A stretch of DNA of 64,000 nucleotides. Source: Haliangium sp963772315 (GTDB lineage Bacteria > Myxococcota_A > Polyangia > Haliangiales > Haliangiaceae). Below are positions 8,312 through 16,429 of the stretch, in pieces. Position numbers and translations under genes: made by a program. The notes beneath the pieces were generated by a model. That model had not been told where the DNA came from. It did no database searches and saw only the letters and a list, made by a program, of their open reading frames with translations. Positions within the stretch are counted from its first letter, which is position 1. Each line of letters starts with the position of its first letter. The stretch covers positions 310,001 through 374,000 of the forward strand of contig CAVYWJ010000003.1 of NCBI GenBank assembly GCA_963772315.1, read 5' to 3'.

Positions 8312-8717
8312 TCAGTTCGGCGACCTGCGCGCGGGCCGGTCGACCACCGAGAAGCGCACGTAATCCGCGTTGCCCGTATCCTGCGGCCGCACGATGGACA
8401 GCAGCCCGGTCTTGACGTCGTCGAAGTAGACCAGATGCGTCACGTAGGCGCCGAGGTGACAACCACCGTGCCAGAGCCGGTAAGCGGGCGCGTGCAGGAA
8501 AAACGGCGCGAGGACGACCAGCTCTTCCCCGCAGTGGCGCTCGACGAGCCCGACGGTGACATTCAGGAGCAGCGACGATGCTGCCGGCTCGCTCGAGCGA
8601 ATGATCTCTGGATCGGTGATCACGTGCAGGAGAAAGGAGAAAGTAGTCGAGGGGCTCGGTGAGATCCACACTCGTCACCAGCAGTTCCTTGAGCCTGTCG
8701 ATGTGTTGCTTGGTCAT
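8312..8717 (-). CDS. Conserved hypothetical protein, one frameshift
   Basis: The N-terminal frame (MTKQHIDRLKELLVTSVDL..DYF, from 8717) and the C-terminal frame (FLLHVITDPEIIRSS..., to 8312) join if one base is dropped in the CTACTTTC stretch at about 8640-8646. The joined product is about 135 residues. It looks like a globular alpha/beta protein, with AYRLWHGGCHLGAYVTHLVYFDDVKTGLLSI as its most structured part; no family is recognised. It lies 11 bases downstream of the ArdC-like gene on the same strand and is probably co-transcribed. The shift may be a real lesion or a sequence error. Confidence 0.6.
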
Positions 8718-8728
8718 GGACTCCTCCG

Positions 8729-9634
8729 CTATCCGTGCGCCCGCGCGGCGCTCGCCGGCTCCTCGTCATCCGAGTCACTCTCCGACTCCGCGGCGTGGCC
8801 GAGGATGAAGTCGGCGGCGCGCTGCGCATGCGCGGCGGCTTGGACCATGAGCCGACCATCGCCGCGCAGGACGCGGATCCAGCCATCGATGTAGGAAGCC
8901 GCGCTCTCCAGGGTCGCGGCCTCGATGTCGGCGTGGCCGCATAGGAAGGTGGCGCCCATCTCGGCGATGAGTTCCTCCTTCGAGTAGGCGTGCGAGCCGA
9001 AGCTGGCGGCGTCCATCACCGCCGGCCGCGCGAGCCGGCGAGCGTGACCAGTCGCATGCGCGAGCTCGTGGAAGAGCGTGGCGTAGTAGGCGGCCTCGCT
9101 CTCGAACGCGCTGCGCGCCGGCAGGATGACCGTGTCTCGCGCCGGCAGGTAGGCGGCGTGCGTCCGCCCGTGCTCGATCCTGGGCGCATCCGGCATCCGC
9201 TCGACGATCTCCTCGCAACGCGCGAGCGGTACAAAGGCGCGCTGGGGCGCCCGGCTCGTCACCGGGATGGACACGCCATCACATTGCTCGACGTTGAAGA
9301 CGCGGTAGTAGCGCAGGATCGGAACGGCACGCTGATCCTCGCCGCCGTCCTCGCGGTTCTCGGGATCGCGCCACTTCCAGAAAACGACCAGCGTGCCGTG
9401 CTCGCCCTTGCGCACGGTGCCGCCGCGCCGCTTGGCTTGACGGAAGGTGAGCCAGTAGGGCGAGGCATAGCCGGCCGCGGCCAGCATGAAGGCGTTGATG
9501 CCGCGGTACGGGTAGCCGGTCTCGACGTTCCGCGGGATGCCGGCGTCGCCGCCCTGCCACGGCTTGCGCCAGGGCACCGTCCCCTCCTCCAGCTTCTTGA
9601 GGATGCGCTCGGTGATGATGTCGTAGACGTTCAT
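8729..9634 (-). CDS. ArdC-like ssDNA-binding domain plus zincin metallopeptidase
   Basis: The 301-residue protein starts MNVYDIITERILKKLEEG. Residues 1-125 match the ArdC N-terminal ssDNA-binding domain (TVPWRKPW, GYPYRGINAFML, YWLTFRQAK, GEHGTLVVFWKW). The C-terminal half is a zincin with HELAHATGH (about residues 196-204) as zinc-binding helix and SKEELIAEMGATFL as the downstream Glu-bearing helix. ArdC proteins protect incoming DNA from restriction in plasmids, ICEs and phages. The chosen ATG (9632-9634) begins the conserved domain, although the frame is open far upstream. The C-terminal tail is acidic (SESDSDDEE). Length is normal. Confidence 0.9.
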   Translation of the reverse strand: MNVYDIITERILKKLEEGTVPWRKPWQGGDAGIPRNVETGYPYRGINAFMLAAAGYASPYWLTFRQAKRRGGTVRKGEHGTLVVFWKWRDPENREDGGEDQRAVPILRYYRVFNVEQCDGVSIPVTSRAPQRAFVPLARCEEIVERMPDAPRIEHGRTHAAYLPARDTVILPARSAFESEAAYYATLFHELAHATGHARRLARPAVMDAASFGSHAYSKEELIAEMGATFLCGHADIEAATLESAASYIDGWIRVLRGDGRLMVQAAAHAQRAADFILGHAAESESDSDDEEPASAARAHG

Positions 9635-9672
9635 CGTATTGAACTCCTGATTGGGCACTAGATATGGAGGGC

Positions 9673-9927
9673 CTAGTTGTCCTGGCTGAGAAACGTGATG
9701 ACCGCGTCGGCGTTGATGCCCTTGCGGGCGCACATGCGGCGGAACTCGTCCAGGAGCTCCTGGTCCGGCGCCATGGCCGCGTCCAGCTCCTCGTCGAAGC
9801 GCGAGCCCAGGCCAAGGCGCTGGTATCCCTGCTTTTCGTCCGAGATACGCGCGATGTTCCGCAGGGCGCGCTGGATCGTCTCCTGCACGATGCCGGGGAC
9901 ATCGCCCAGGATGCTGGGCTTGTTCAT
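9673..9927 (-). CDS. Small conserved hypothetical protein, 84 residues
   Basis: The product starts MNKPSILGDVPGIVQETIQRAL and is predicted to be all helical and mildly acidic. The ATG at 9925-9927 overlaps the upstream gene's stop by 4 bases, and the upstream sequence contains GGAGGA, so the start is well supported. It lies between a 63-residue protein and the ArdC-like gene and probably belongs to their operon. No family is recognised; its size and position suggest an early-type phage or ICE protein. Confidence 0.6.
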   Translation of the reverse strand: MNKPSILGDVPGIVQETIQRALRNIARISDEKQGYQRLGLGSRFDEELDAAMAPDQELLDEFRRMCARKGINADAVITFLSQDN

Positions 9928-10115
9928 GTGCGTTCCTCCTCTGCCGCCGGACCACCCCCGGCCGCGTGCTGCCGCGCGGCCAGGAGCTGTTCCAGAAGGG
10001 TATTGAGCTTCTCGATGCCATCGGCGAGTCGGGTGAGCTCGCGGACGGCCTCGGGCGCCGTCCGGGTGATGAACGCATGCCCCATCTGCGTCTGGTGAAA
10101 CGGGATGCCACTCAT
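9924..10115 (-). CDS. Small hypothetical protein, 63 residues
   Basis: This frame is tied by 4-base overlaps to the genes on both sides (10112-10115 and 9924-9927), which is strong evidence that it is translated. The product starts MSGIPFHQTQMGHAF and continues as one or two helices with leucine spacing (LTRLADGIEKLNTLLEQLLAAR), suggesting a short coiled coil. No function can be assigned. Confidence 0.6.
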   Translation of the reverse strand: MSGIPFHQTQMGHAFITRTAPEAVRELTRLADGIEKLNTLLEQLLAARQHAAGGGPAAEEERT

Positions 10116-10600
10116 CGCGTAACCTCCTCGTCCCAGAGGCCGTCGAGGTCGACCACTTGTACCGGCTTGACCAGGAACCGTTTGATGAGCCCCTCCTGCT
10201 GATGCCGCTCCCAGCCCTCGACCATCTCGTCAGCCATGAGCACCCGCTTGACCGTGGACCCGTCGCTCTGGAGCTGTTCGCAGAGCCAGATGCCATTGCG
10301 CCGGCAGGGCAGCGTGTAGTCGCAGAGCACCAGATCGAAGGCGTTCATGCAGGCGAGCTCGTAGGCGGTCTCGGCCGAGTTCGCCAGGAAGACCTCGTAC
10401 TCGCGGCCGAGGCCTCCGACCAGGTACTCCATCTCTTCGATGCGCCCCACCAGGAGCACCCGCCGGCGCGACCAGAACTCTGCGAGTTTTTGCGAGAGCG
10501 TGGCGATGTCGCGGCTGAGTCCCATGGCTTTATCGGCCATCTGCTGAGCCAGTGCCTCGAAGTCGCGCCGATCATCCTGAGCGTAGAATCGTCCATTCAT
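10112..10600 (-). CDS. Degenerate receiver-domain (REC-like) protein
   Basis: After a 45-residue helical lead the protein follows a response-regulator receiver pattern: RRVLLVGRIEEMEYLVGGL for beta1/alpha1, FDLVLCDYTLP with the phospho-acceptor-type Asp, VLMADEM at the Thr/Ser switch position (here Ala), and RFLVKPV with the conserved Lys. The usual acidic pair after beta1 is not clearly present and the switch Thr/Ser is missing, so phosphorylation is doubtful. There is no output domain (162 residues). It may act as a protein-protein adaptor. It sits in the translationally coupled small-gene run of the phage-like block. Confidence 0.7.
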   Translation of the reverse strand: MNGRFYAQDDRRDFEALAQQMADKAMGLSRDIATLSQKLAEFWSRRRVLLVGRIEEMEYLVGGLGREYEVFLANSAETAYELACMNAFDLVLCDYTLPCRRNGIWLCEQLQSDGSTVKRVLMADEMVEGWERHQQEGLIKRFLVKPVQVVDLDGLWDEEVTR

Positions 10601-10611
10601 GGGAGCCTCCA

Positions 10612-11148
10612 TCAGGCAGCGGCCTGGGCCTGGTTGCGCTTCGGGTAGGGCGCGAGGTGGAAGAAGGTGAACCCGTTCCAGATGGTCCCGGTCGCCACCC
10701 GCGCGACGGTCGAGAGCGAGTGGTAGGTCTCGCCCTCGTAGCGGAAGCCGTCCTCGAGGACGGTCACGCGGATCTTCTTGCCCTGGTGCTCGCGCTCGAG
10801 CACCGTGCCGACCGCGGGCAGGCGCGGGTCCCGCTCGCCCGCCTTCCGCGGCGAGGTCCTCGTCCGCCGCTCGGCCTTCTCCGCCTTCTCGGCCTTCGTG
10901 CTCTTCTCCGCCTTCGTGCTCTTCTCGGTCTTCTTGGTCGCGGCCTTGCGCGTGGTCTTCGTCTTCTTGGCCTGGCGCGCCTGCTCGGCCTCCGCGGCCG
11001 CCTTGGCCTCGAGCGCCTTGGTGAGCTTGCCGATGAGGTACGGCCGGTTGTTCGACTTCAGGGTCTGGCCCGTGAGCTCGGCGATCTGGGCCTTGAGCTG
11101 CTTGATGGTGAGCGTCTGGAGCTGAGCGAGGTCGATCGTGGTAGCCAT
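10612..11148 (-). CDS. DUF2924-family protein with Lys/Ala/Glu-rich middle
   Basis: The 178-residue protein begins with a SAP/HeH-like helical motif (LKAQIAELTGQTLKSNNRPYLIGKL, key residues at 19-43), then a repetitive basic linker built on TKAEKSTKAEKAEKAE at about residues 75-105, and ends with a beta-rich domain: GTVLEREHQGKKIRVTVLEDGFRYEG and YHSLSTVARVATGTIWNGFTFF. The last part is the DUF2924 signature found in phages and mobile elements. The ATG at 11146-11148 was chosen because the conserved N-terminus begins there. The SAP-like motif suggests DNA binding. Confidence 0.85.
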   Translation of the reverse strand: MATTIDLAQLQTLTIKQLKAQIAELTGQTLKSNNRPYLIGKLTKALEAKAAAEAEQARQAKKTKTTRKAATKKTEKSTKAEKSTKAEKAEKAERRTRTSPRKAGERDPRLPAVGTVLEREHQGKKIRVTVLEDGFRYEGETYHSLSTVARVATGTIWNGFTFFHLAPYPKRNQAQAAA

Positions 11149-11411
11149 CGTGCGTGCCTTTCGTAGGTGGTTGATTTCGAAGGAAAATTCCCTTCTCGTG
11201 ACACCACAGATGACTCTGCTCGCCCTCAGAAGCAAGTCGAAAGCTCTTTATTTTCAAGGGCTTGAGAGTTCTGCAAAGAAGCCGCGCAGATACAGCCCTT
11301 CGCCTCGCATCACGATTTCATGCTGGCGAGCGCGGAGCGGCGGCAGGTCCGGCATGGATGCCGACCGAGTGTCCGCTGGTGGCGCTCAGGCGCAACCGGA
11401 AGATCTCCCGC

Positions 11412-12176
11412 TCAGCCGAACATCTCGATCTGACTCGGCACGGGCACGGCCCGCAGTCCCGCAAGCTTGCGCTGCGCCAGCGTGGCCATCGCCGCGTCGC
11501 GCTCCCAGCCAAGGAAACGCCGGCCGAGCTGCGCGCATGCGATGCCTGTGGTGCCGCTGCCGGCATACGGATCACACACCAGCTCGCCCGGGTCGGAGAA
11601 GTCAGCGACCAACTCGCGCAGGAGCCCGAGTGGCTTCTGTGCGGGATGGCACCGCGCCTGATCTGCCGTGATCGCGTGCCAATAGACGCCCTGCTTGCCG
11701 CCGCCGTTCCAGCGCTTCCTCATGGCCTTTCCCTTGCGCGTCTGGTGGCCGATGACGAGGCACTCATGGCCGCAGGCGGGCCGGTCGCCCGTGAGCTGGG
11801 GCGTGGCGCCGGGCTTGATCCACACGCAGGTGCGCACGTACTCGAGGCCGACGGCCTCCAGATCGGCGCGCCAACCGTGCGTCCCCTCGTGATCTGCGAA
11901 GATGACGAGCCAGCGCCGGGTGATGCGCGCGAGCGCCTGTGCCATGGCTGCGCGCTCCTCGGGCATGAGCGGCGGAAATCCAAGTTCGCGTGTGCGGTCG
12001 GAGCGTGCCCTGGCGCTGCCATGCTTGTGGTACCCGGGCGCGCCGCGGCGTGAGCACTCGTGCACCTTCGAGCTGTATGGCGGATCGGTGATGACCACGT
12101 CCACCGAGCGTTCCGGCAGCGAGCCGAGGCCCGCCGCCGGATCCATGTTGTCACACGAGCGCAGCTCCCAGGGCAT
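11412..12176 (-). CDS. DNA (adenine-N6 or cytosine-N4) methyltransferase, beta class
   Basis: The 254-residue protein has catalytic motif IV TDPPY at about residues 30-34 near the N-terminus and the SAM-binding motif VCDPYAGSGTTG near residue 213, the beta-class order. HPAQKPLGLLRELV between them is motif X-like. The small size and lack of a restriction endonuclease next door are typical of phage or ICE orphan methyltransferases. The start ATG at 12174-12176 follows GGAGGAG. It probably protects the element's DNA from host restriction or adjusts its expression; the target sequence cannot be read from the protein. Confidence 0.9.
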   Translation of the reverse strand: MPWELRSCDNMDPAAGLGSLPERSVDVVITDPPYSSKVHECSRRGAPGYHKHGSARARSDRTRELGFPPLMPEERAAMAQALARITRRWLVIFADHEGTHGWRADLEAVGLEYVRTCVWIKPGATPQLTGDRPACGHECLVIGHQTRKGKAMRKRWNGGGKQGVYWHAITADQARCHPAQKPLGLLRELVADFSDPGELVCDPYAGSGTTGIACAQLGRRFLGWERDAAMATLAQRKLAGLRAVPVPSQIEMFG

Positions 12177-12187
12177 GCTCTCCTCCG

Positions 12188-12625
12188 CTACTCGACGACG
12201 ATGGCGATGCCGGCTGTCGCGCCCATTCCGGCCAGGAAGCCAAGGCCGATGAGCAGGACCCGACCGGCGGAGCCTTCCCAAAAGCCGGACGGTGCGGCCA
12301 TGCTTGCCACGCGCTGCTCGCAGACGCCGAGGTCCTGGTCGCAGCGTGCAGCGCGCGCATCGAGCACGCGGACCTTCTCGAGATCGATGCGGTGCAGGAC
12401 GTAGCCGCGCTCGACGGACGCGGCTTCGCCGGTCACGGCATCGGTGCCGGCCAGGTCGCGCACCAGTCGCGGTGGGTAGTAGGGCGGCCAGCCCTCGGGC
12501 TGGCGTTCCTCGGGCGCGTCATGGGCGCGCATCGGCGCTGCAGGGATGCTCGTCTGGGGCCGCGTTGTCGCGCATCCAGCGATCGCGAAGACCAGCCCAG
12601 CCATGCACAAGCGGATGGCCCTCAT
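12188..12625 (-). CDS. Small lipoprotein with C-terminal membrane helix (lysis-type)
   Basis: The 145-residue product has a lipoprotein signal ending IAGCATT (Cys at residue 18), a Pro-rich linker, a helical segment with two cysteines (AARCDQDLGVCEQRV) and a C-terminal hydrophobic segment (VLLIGLGFLAGMGATAGIAIVV). Its position between the methyltransferase and a holin/amidase cassette suggests a phage lysis lipoprotein comparable to an outer-membrane spanin, but the sequence does not prove this. It overlaps the next upstream gene by 4 bases. Confidence 0.6.
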   Translation of the reverse strand: MRAIRLCMAGLVFAIAGCATTRPQTSIPAAPMRAHDAPEERQPEGWPPYYPPRLVRDLAGTDAVTGEAASVERGYVLHRIDLEKVRVLDARAARCDQDLGVCEQRVASMAAPSGFWEGSAGRVLLIGLGFLAGMGATAGIAIVVE

Positions 12626-12855
12626 CGCACTGACCTCGTTTCCCGGTAGGGCAGCTCCTTCATCTCGGCGACCCAGCGTGGGATGACGAGCGTGCCCTCG
12701 GTGCCCGGTTTGTAGACCTCGCTGTCATCGTGGACCTGCGACGTGGGGATCCAGGCCTCCTCGCCCTCGCAGACGACGAGGATCGCATTGGCCGTGGCGA
12801 TGCTGCAGACGCAGCTATCCACCTCGACCATCTTGTGTCTTTCGGTTTGACTCAT
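12622..12855 (-). CDS. Small conserved hypothetical protein, 77 residues
   Basis: The frame begins MSQTERHKMVEVDS and overlaps both neighbours by 4 bases (12622-12625 and 12852-12855). The product looks like a small beta-barrel: CVCSIATANAILVVCEGEEAWIPTSQVHDDSEVY alternates hydrophobic and polar residues like an OB or SH3 fold and carries three cysteines. Its operon position in the phage-like cassette is clear; its role is not. Confidence 0.6.
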   Translation of the reverse strand: MSQTERHKMVEVDSCVCSIATANAILVVCEGEEAWIPTSQVHDDSEVYKPGTEGTLVIPRWVAEMKELPYRETRSVR

Positions 12856-13037
12856 GATGTCCTCGCTCGCGCACACCGAGCTTCAACCTCGGCGGCGGCT
12901 TCGCCCGGCGTGCCATGGACCGAGTACGGCTGGCCGAGCTCCGTGCTGACGATGCGATCCGCGTAGACGCGGACCTGGATGACGGTCAGAGGCCGCTGCG
13001 CGTCGGCCTCGACGACGATATAGGGTGCTTGCCTCAT
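12852..13037 (-). CDS. Small hypothetical protein, 61 residues
   Basis: The product begins MRQAPYIVVEADAQRP and is a short alpha/beta protein with a C-terminal helix (PGEAAAEVEARCARAR). It is coupled by an ATGA overlap to the downstream small gene and starts 10 bases after the stop of the Rz-like gene. The tight packing supports real translation. No family recognised. Confidence 0.55.
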   Translation of the reverse strand: MRQAPYIVVEADAQRPLTVIQVRVYADRIVSTELGQPYSVHGTPGEAAAEVEARCARARTS

Positions 13038-13047
13038 CCTGTGCTCC

Positions 13048-13290
13048 TCACCGCCTCGCGAAGAGGTCGGTGACGTCCTCGAGCAGCTCCTCGTCCTTCA
13101 TGCCCCGGGTCTCGCGCTCGACTTCGCGCATGGCAAGCTCGCGCTCGAGCCGGGCACGCTCAGTCTCGAGCTCGGCGACGCGCTGGCGAGCTCGGCCGAG
13201 GACCTGGTAAAGGATGAAGATCCACAGGCCCGCGCCGCCAGCGCAGAGGAGCACGAGATAGACGATGCCCTGCAGCGTCCTCGCGTCCAT
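13048..13290 (-). CDS. Rz-like membrane-anchored coiled-coil protein
   Basis: The 80-residue protein has one N-terminal membrane helix (GIVYLVLLCAGGAGLWIFILY, about residues 8-28) followed by a continuous coiled coil (RARQRVAELETERARLERELAMREVERE; heptad pattern over about residues 32-62). This is the layout of inner-membrane spanins (Rz) that disrupt the outer membrane at phage lysis. It lies directly downstream of a holin-like gene and the amidase, which supports that reading. Sequence families of spanins diverge widely, so the call rests on architecture and position. Confidence 0.6.
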   Translation of the reverse strand: MDARTLQGIVYLVLLCAGGAGLWIFILYQVLGRARQRVAELETERARLERELAMREVERETRGMKDEELLEDVTDLFARR

Positions 13291-13292
13291 GC

Positions 13293-13721
13293 TCAGCTCA
13301 CCACGTTCGGGACGCGGCTGCGCGCGTGGCCGAGGATGGCCTCGACCACGGCTTCGTGCGCGAACACGGCCGTGGGTCCGGCGAAGAGCCCGACGACCAC
13401 GGCCTCCTGCCATGGGATGCCGCCGAGGATGTTCGAGAGCACGCCAGCGATGCCGCTCAGGATGATGGGGATGGCGATGCGCCAGCGCTTGGGCACCTTC
13501 TTGAACACGCTGCCGAGCCAGGGCGCCTTGAAGAGGTCGACGAGCAGCATGATCATGGCTGCGGCGATGGCGACCGCGCTGCCCGAGCGCACGGCGTCGA
13601 TCACGGAGCCGACGTGCTTGCCCAGCTCATCGGGCGGCTGGCCGGCATCGGGCTGCGCCAGCACCAGGGCCGGCAAGGCGAGCAAGAGGATGAGAATGAT
13701 TACGGACCAGATGTTCTTCAT
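13293..13721 (-). CDS. Holin-like membrane protein
   Basis: The 142-residue protein has an N-terminal hydrophobic segment that is probably a signal peptide (IWSVIILILLLALPALVLAQ), and then three further hydrophobic helices: SAVAIAAAMIMLLVDLF, WRIAIPIILSGIAGVLSNIL and EAVVVGLFAGPTAVFAHEAVV. Small multi-helix proteins directly downstream of an endolysin gene are usually holins. The ATG at 13719-13721 sits 14 bases after the amidase stop. No family-specific motif was recognised, so a general membrane role is possible. Confidence 0.6.
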   Translation of the reverse strand: MKNIWSVIILILLLALPALVLAQPDAGQPPDELGKHVGSVIDAVRSGSAVAIAAAMIMLLVDLFKAPWLGSVFKKVPKRWRIAIPIILSGIAGVLSNILGGIPWQEAVVVGLFAGPTAVFAHEAVVEAILGHARSRVPNVVS

Positions 13722-13735
13722 AGCGTTCGTTCCTT

Positions 13736-14350
13736 TCACACGTGGTTGTTGAAAGCTCGTTCCAGGCCAGGCCAGAGGGACAGGCCGGGATCGGGCTTGG
13801 TTGGCGAGACGTGGTAGTGGCCGCACACGCCGCCAAAACCCTGCGGCGCGAGCGCGCGCGTCACGCGATTGCCGTCCATGGGCAGGGCCCGCGGAATCGG
13901 CAGGTGTTCGCACAGCACCTCCGCGAGCTCGACGACGCGGCGCTTCTGGAGGTCGTAGAAGTCGAGGTGCTGCCACTGGCCCGCGCGATGGACGCAGGCC
14001 TCGTCGATGACAGCGCGCGCTGGCGCTTGCCACCGGTTGCGATGCAGCTGGACCGGGTTCTGGATCTCGATGCCGACGGAGCGCTCGTTGACGGACCCGG
14101 CGTGCCAGGCGCACGCGTCGGCCAGATCGAGCGTCTGGTACACGGTGCCATCGCCATCGAGGAGAAGCTGCACGCTGAGGCCGCGCTCGAGCAGCACCTG
14201 GAAGCACTGATGCGCCGACGTGCAGCCGTCCCAGTGGAGCACGAACAGATCCACGCCCTTGCCCGAGGGATCGCGGCGCCGGCGCCAGCCGCCCTGGCCC
14301 TGGAAGGAGAGCCCACCGGGCTCCTCCCAGGAGACCACCGGGAACGGCAC
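13736..14350 (-). CDS. N-acetylmuramoyl-L-alanine amidase (endolysin-type)
   Basis: The 204-residue protein has the Amidase_2/PGRP pattern: LFVLHWDGCTSAHQCFQVL with the first zinc-binding His (about residue 39), GTVYQTLDLADACAWHAG with a second His region (about 83), SVGIEIQNP, and a C-terminal GVCGHYHVSPTKPDPG in which the final His and Lys/Asp complete the active site. It cleaves the amide between MurNAc and the peptide stem. There is no signal peptide, as expected for a holin-dependent endolysin. It heads the lysis-like run on the minus strand and faces the AbiE-like pair. Confidence 0.9.
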   Translation of the reverse strand: MPFPVVSWEEPGGLSFQGQGGWRRRRDPSGKGVDLFVLHWDGCTSAHQCFQVLLERGLSVQLLLDGDGTVYQTLDLADACAWHAGSVNERSVGIEIQNPVQLHRNRWQAPARAVIDEACVHRAGQWQHLDFYDLQKRRVVELAEVLCEHLPIPRALPMDGNRVTRALAPQGFGGVCGHYHVSPTKPDPGLSLWPGLERAFNNHV

Positions 14351-14374
14351 GGGAGCTGTTGCAGTAGACCGGCG

Positions 14375-14505
14375 CTTTACTAAAAGAAGCCTCTTGTGCC
14401 GTCAGTGAAGGCGGAGAATTTAGTAAAGTGGTGGTCGCTTGAGGCCCCGCGCTTCACTAAATGCGACGACTTTACCATGCGCGCAAACTGTGGTATTTAG
14501 TAAAG
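14375..14505. promoter_or_regulatory. Two inverted pairs of a TTTAGTAAAG operator site
   Basis: Four copies of a 10-bp site occur between the amidase and the AbiEi-like gene: 14375-14384 (minus), 14419-14428 (plus), 14452-14461 (minus, TTTAGTGAAG) and 14496-14505 (plus). In both pairs the distance from minus copy to plus copy is exactly 44 bases. The last site ends one base before the ATG at 14507. AbiEi-type antitoxins are known to bind inverted repeats in their own promoters, so these are good candidates for autoregulation of the pair and perhaps of the divergent lysis cassette. Confidence 0.75.
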
Positions 14506-14506
14506 T

Positions 14507-15551
14507 ATGGGTGCGGTAGGCACGGAAAACAGCCTGATCTCAAGGCTTCCAGAAGCCATGGCTGGCCTGCTGGCCGTGGCCCCGGACCAGATCCAAGTCG
14601 AGATGAGCGCTACCGGCGACGTGGACGCAGTCGTCAAGGCCGCGGGCCAGACCTTTGCTGTGGAGCTGACGGAGGCCGCTTCCGCGGGGCCCGTGGCTGT
14701 CCATGCGGAGCGCGCAGCCAGAGCGGCCAAGGCCCTTCGCAAGCGCGCCATCCCGGTCGTCGCGGTGCCGTACATGGGGCCCTCCGGGAAGGACGCCTGC
14801 GAGCGTGCGGGCGTGTCGTGGCTCGACTTCAGCGGCAACGCCCACATCGTCGCGCCCGGCATCCGGATCATCGTCAACGGACGCCCCAACCAGTTCCCGA
14901 AGCGTGGAAGGCCATCGAGCGCGTTCGCGCCGAAGAGCTCGAGGATCGCACGGTGGCTGCTGATGCATCCGGCGGAAGCCATCGCGCAGCGGGAAGCTCT
15001 CGCAAGCGACCGACGTGAGCGAGGGTCTGGTCAGCCGCGTCGTCTCGCGTCTGGAGGAGGAGCACTACATCGTACGCGACGACAGCGGGCTGGTTCGCGT
15101 GTCGAACCCGCAACTTCTCCTCGATGCCTGGCAGGACGAGTATCGCTTCTCGAAGCACACCATCATCCAGGGCCACGTTGCGGCGCGTTCCGGCGATGCG
15201 CTCACCCGCTTTGTCGCCGACGCGCTGTCTGCAACGAAGGTGGAGCACGCCGCCACGGGCCTCTCGGCGGCGTGGCAGCTCACCCGGTTCGCAGGCTTCC
15301 GAACCGCGACGTTCTTCGTGTGGGCCGAGCCGACTGCGTCCCTCAAGAGCGAGCTCGGGTTTCGCGAAGTTGCTCGCGGAGCCAACCTCTGGCTGGTCGT
15401 GCCCAACGACCCGGGCGTCTTCCAGGGCGCCGATAAGCGAGACGGTGTCCGCTGTGTTCATCCCGTACAGGTGTATCTCGACCTCAAAGAGCATCCCGAG
15501 CGAGCGTCAGACGCCGCCGCGCGGATTCGCTCAGAATTTCTGAACTGGTAG
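14507..15551 (+). CDS. AbiEi-like winged-HTH antitoxin/regulator, one frameshift
   Basis: Residues 1-165 (MGAVGTENSLISRLPE...) are an alpha/beta nuclease-fold-like domain with AVELTEA and AIPVVAVPYMG strands. The winged HTH follows as IAQRELSQATDVSEGLVSRVVSRLEEE once an extra A in GAAGCTC (14993-14999) is removed. The rest to 15551 (VSNPQLLLDAWQDEYRFSK...) resembles the C-terminal domain of type IV TA antitoxins. The repaired product is about 347 residues. It is followed after 8 bases by an AbiEii-like nucleotidyltransferase, and its promoter holds four operator-like sites. As read, translation would stop early. Confidence 0.75.
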
Positions 15552-15559
15552 ACACACTC

Positions 15560-16429
15560 ATGGCAGACAAGCCCAAACGAGCATCGGAGTATAAGAGCGA
15601 GCAGGTGGAGCTCGTGCGGGCTACGTGCCTCTACGTCGCCACCAAGCTCGGCGACATGATGGACGACCTGCTGATCATCGGCGGGCTCGTTCCCTCGCTT
15701 ATCGTCGATCAGGCCGATCTTCCCGAGGGAACTGACGCCCACGTCGGCACCATGGACCTCGACGTCGGCTTGCAGCTCGCCCTCCTCGATGAGGGCCGAT
15801 ACCGAAAGCTCACCGAGCGCCTGCGAGACGCCGGCTTCGAGATGGACAAGAACGACGACGGGAACCCGACTCGTCAGCGATGGGCGATCACGAACTCCGG
15901 CACAGTGACCGTCAACTTCTTGATTCCTCCGTCACGCGAGGACGACCGTGGCGGCAAGCTTCGCGACATCGAGCCAGACTTTGCGGCGATCATTGCCCCG
16001 GGGCTTCGATGCGCGTTCCGCGATCGAAAGCAGGTCACGTTGGAGGGGCGGACTCTCTTCGGCGAGAAGGCGACACGCGAGGTCTGGGTCTGCGACGCGG
16101 GTGCATACGTGGTGCTGAAGGCGCTGGCCTTCGACAGCCGCGGCGAGAACAAGGACGCCTACGACCTCTTCTATGTGATCCGCAACTACGGCATCGGCAT
16201 CGACGAAGTCGTCGACAAGCTCCGGCCGCTGCTCGATGACGATGAGGCCATCAAGGCGTTGGACGTACTCCGGCGTGACTTCACGGATCCAGAGGCCGTC
16301 GGTCCTCGTCGCGTAGCTGAGTTCGTCATGGGTGGCCCCGATGACGAGGTGCAGGCCGACGTCGTGGGCTTCATCTCCCAGTTGCTCAAGCCCCTCGACG
16401 AGGCACTGGAAGGAGGTGACTCGCCATGA
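15560..16429 (+). CDS. AbiEii/AbiGii-like nucleotidyltransferase (toxin partner)
   Basis: The 289-residue protein shows an NTase core: IIGGLVPSLIVD at about residues 35-46 and TMDLDVGLQLALLDEGRYRKL at about 62-82, with the DxD metal pair in MDLDV. Further on, WVCDAGAYVVLKALAFDSRGENKDAYDLFYVI (about 174-206) matches the AbiEii C-terminal helical region with its Lys and Asp. In abortive-infection type IV TA systems such enzymes inactivate cell targets by nucleotidylation and are countered by the upstream AbiEi. The last ATGA overlaps the next gene. Confidence 0.8.
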   Translation: MADKPKRASEYKSEQVELVRATCLYVATKLGDMMDDLLIIGGLVPSLIVDQADLPEGTDAHVGTMDLDVGLQLALLDEGRYRKLTERLRDAGFEMDKNDDGNPTRQRWAITNSGTVTVNFLIPPSREDDRGGKLRDIEPDFAAIIAPGLRCAFRDRKQVTLEGRTLFGEKATREVWVCDAGAYVVLKALAFDSRGENKDAYDLFYVIRNYGIGIDEVVDKLRPLLDDDEAIKALDVLRRDFTDPEAVGPRRVAEFVMGGPDDEVQADVVGFISQLLKPLDEALEGGDSP

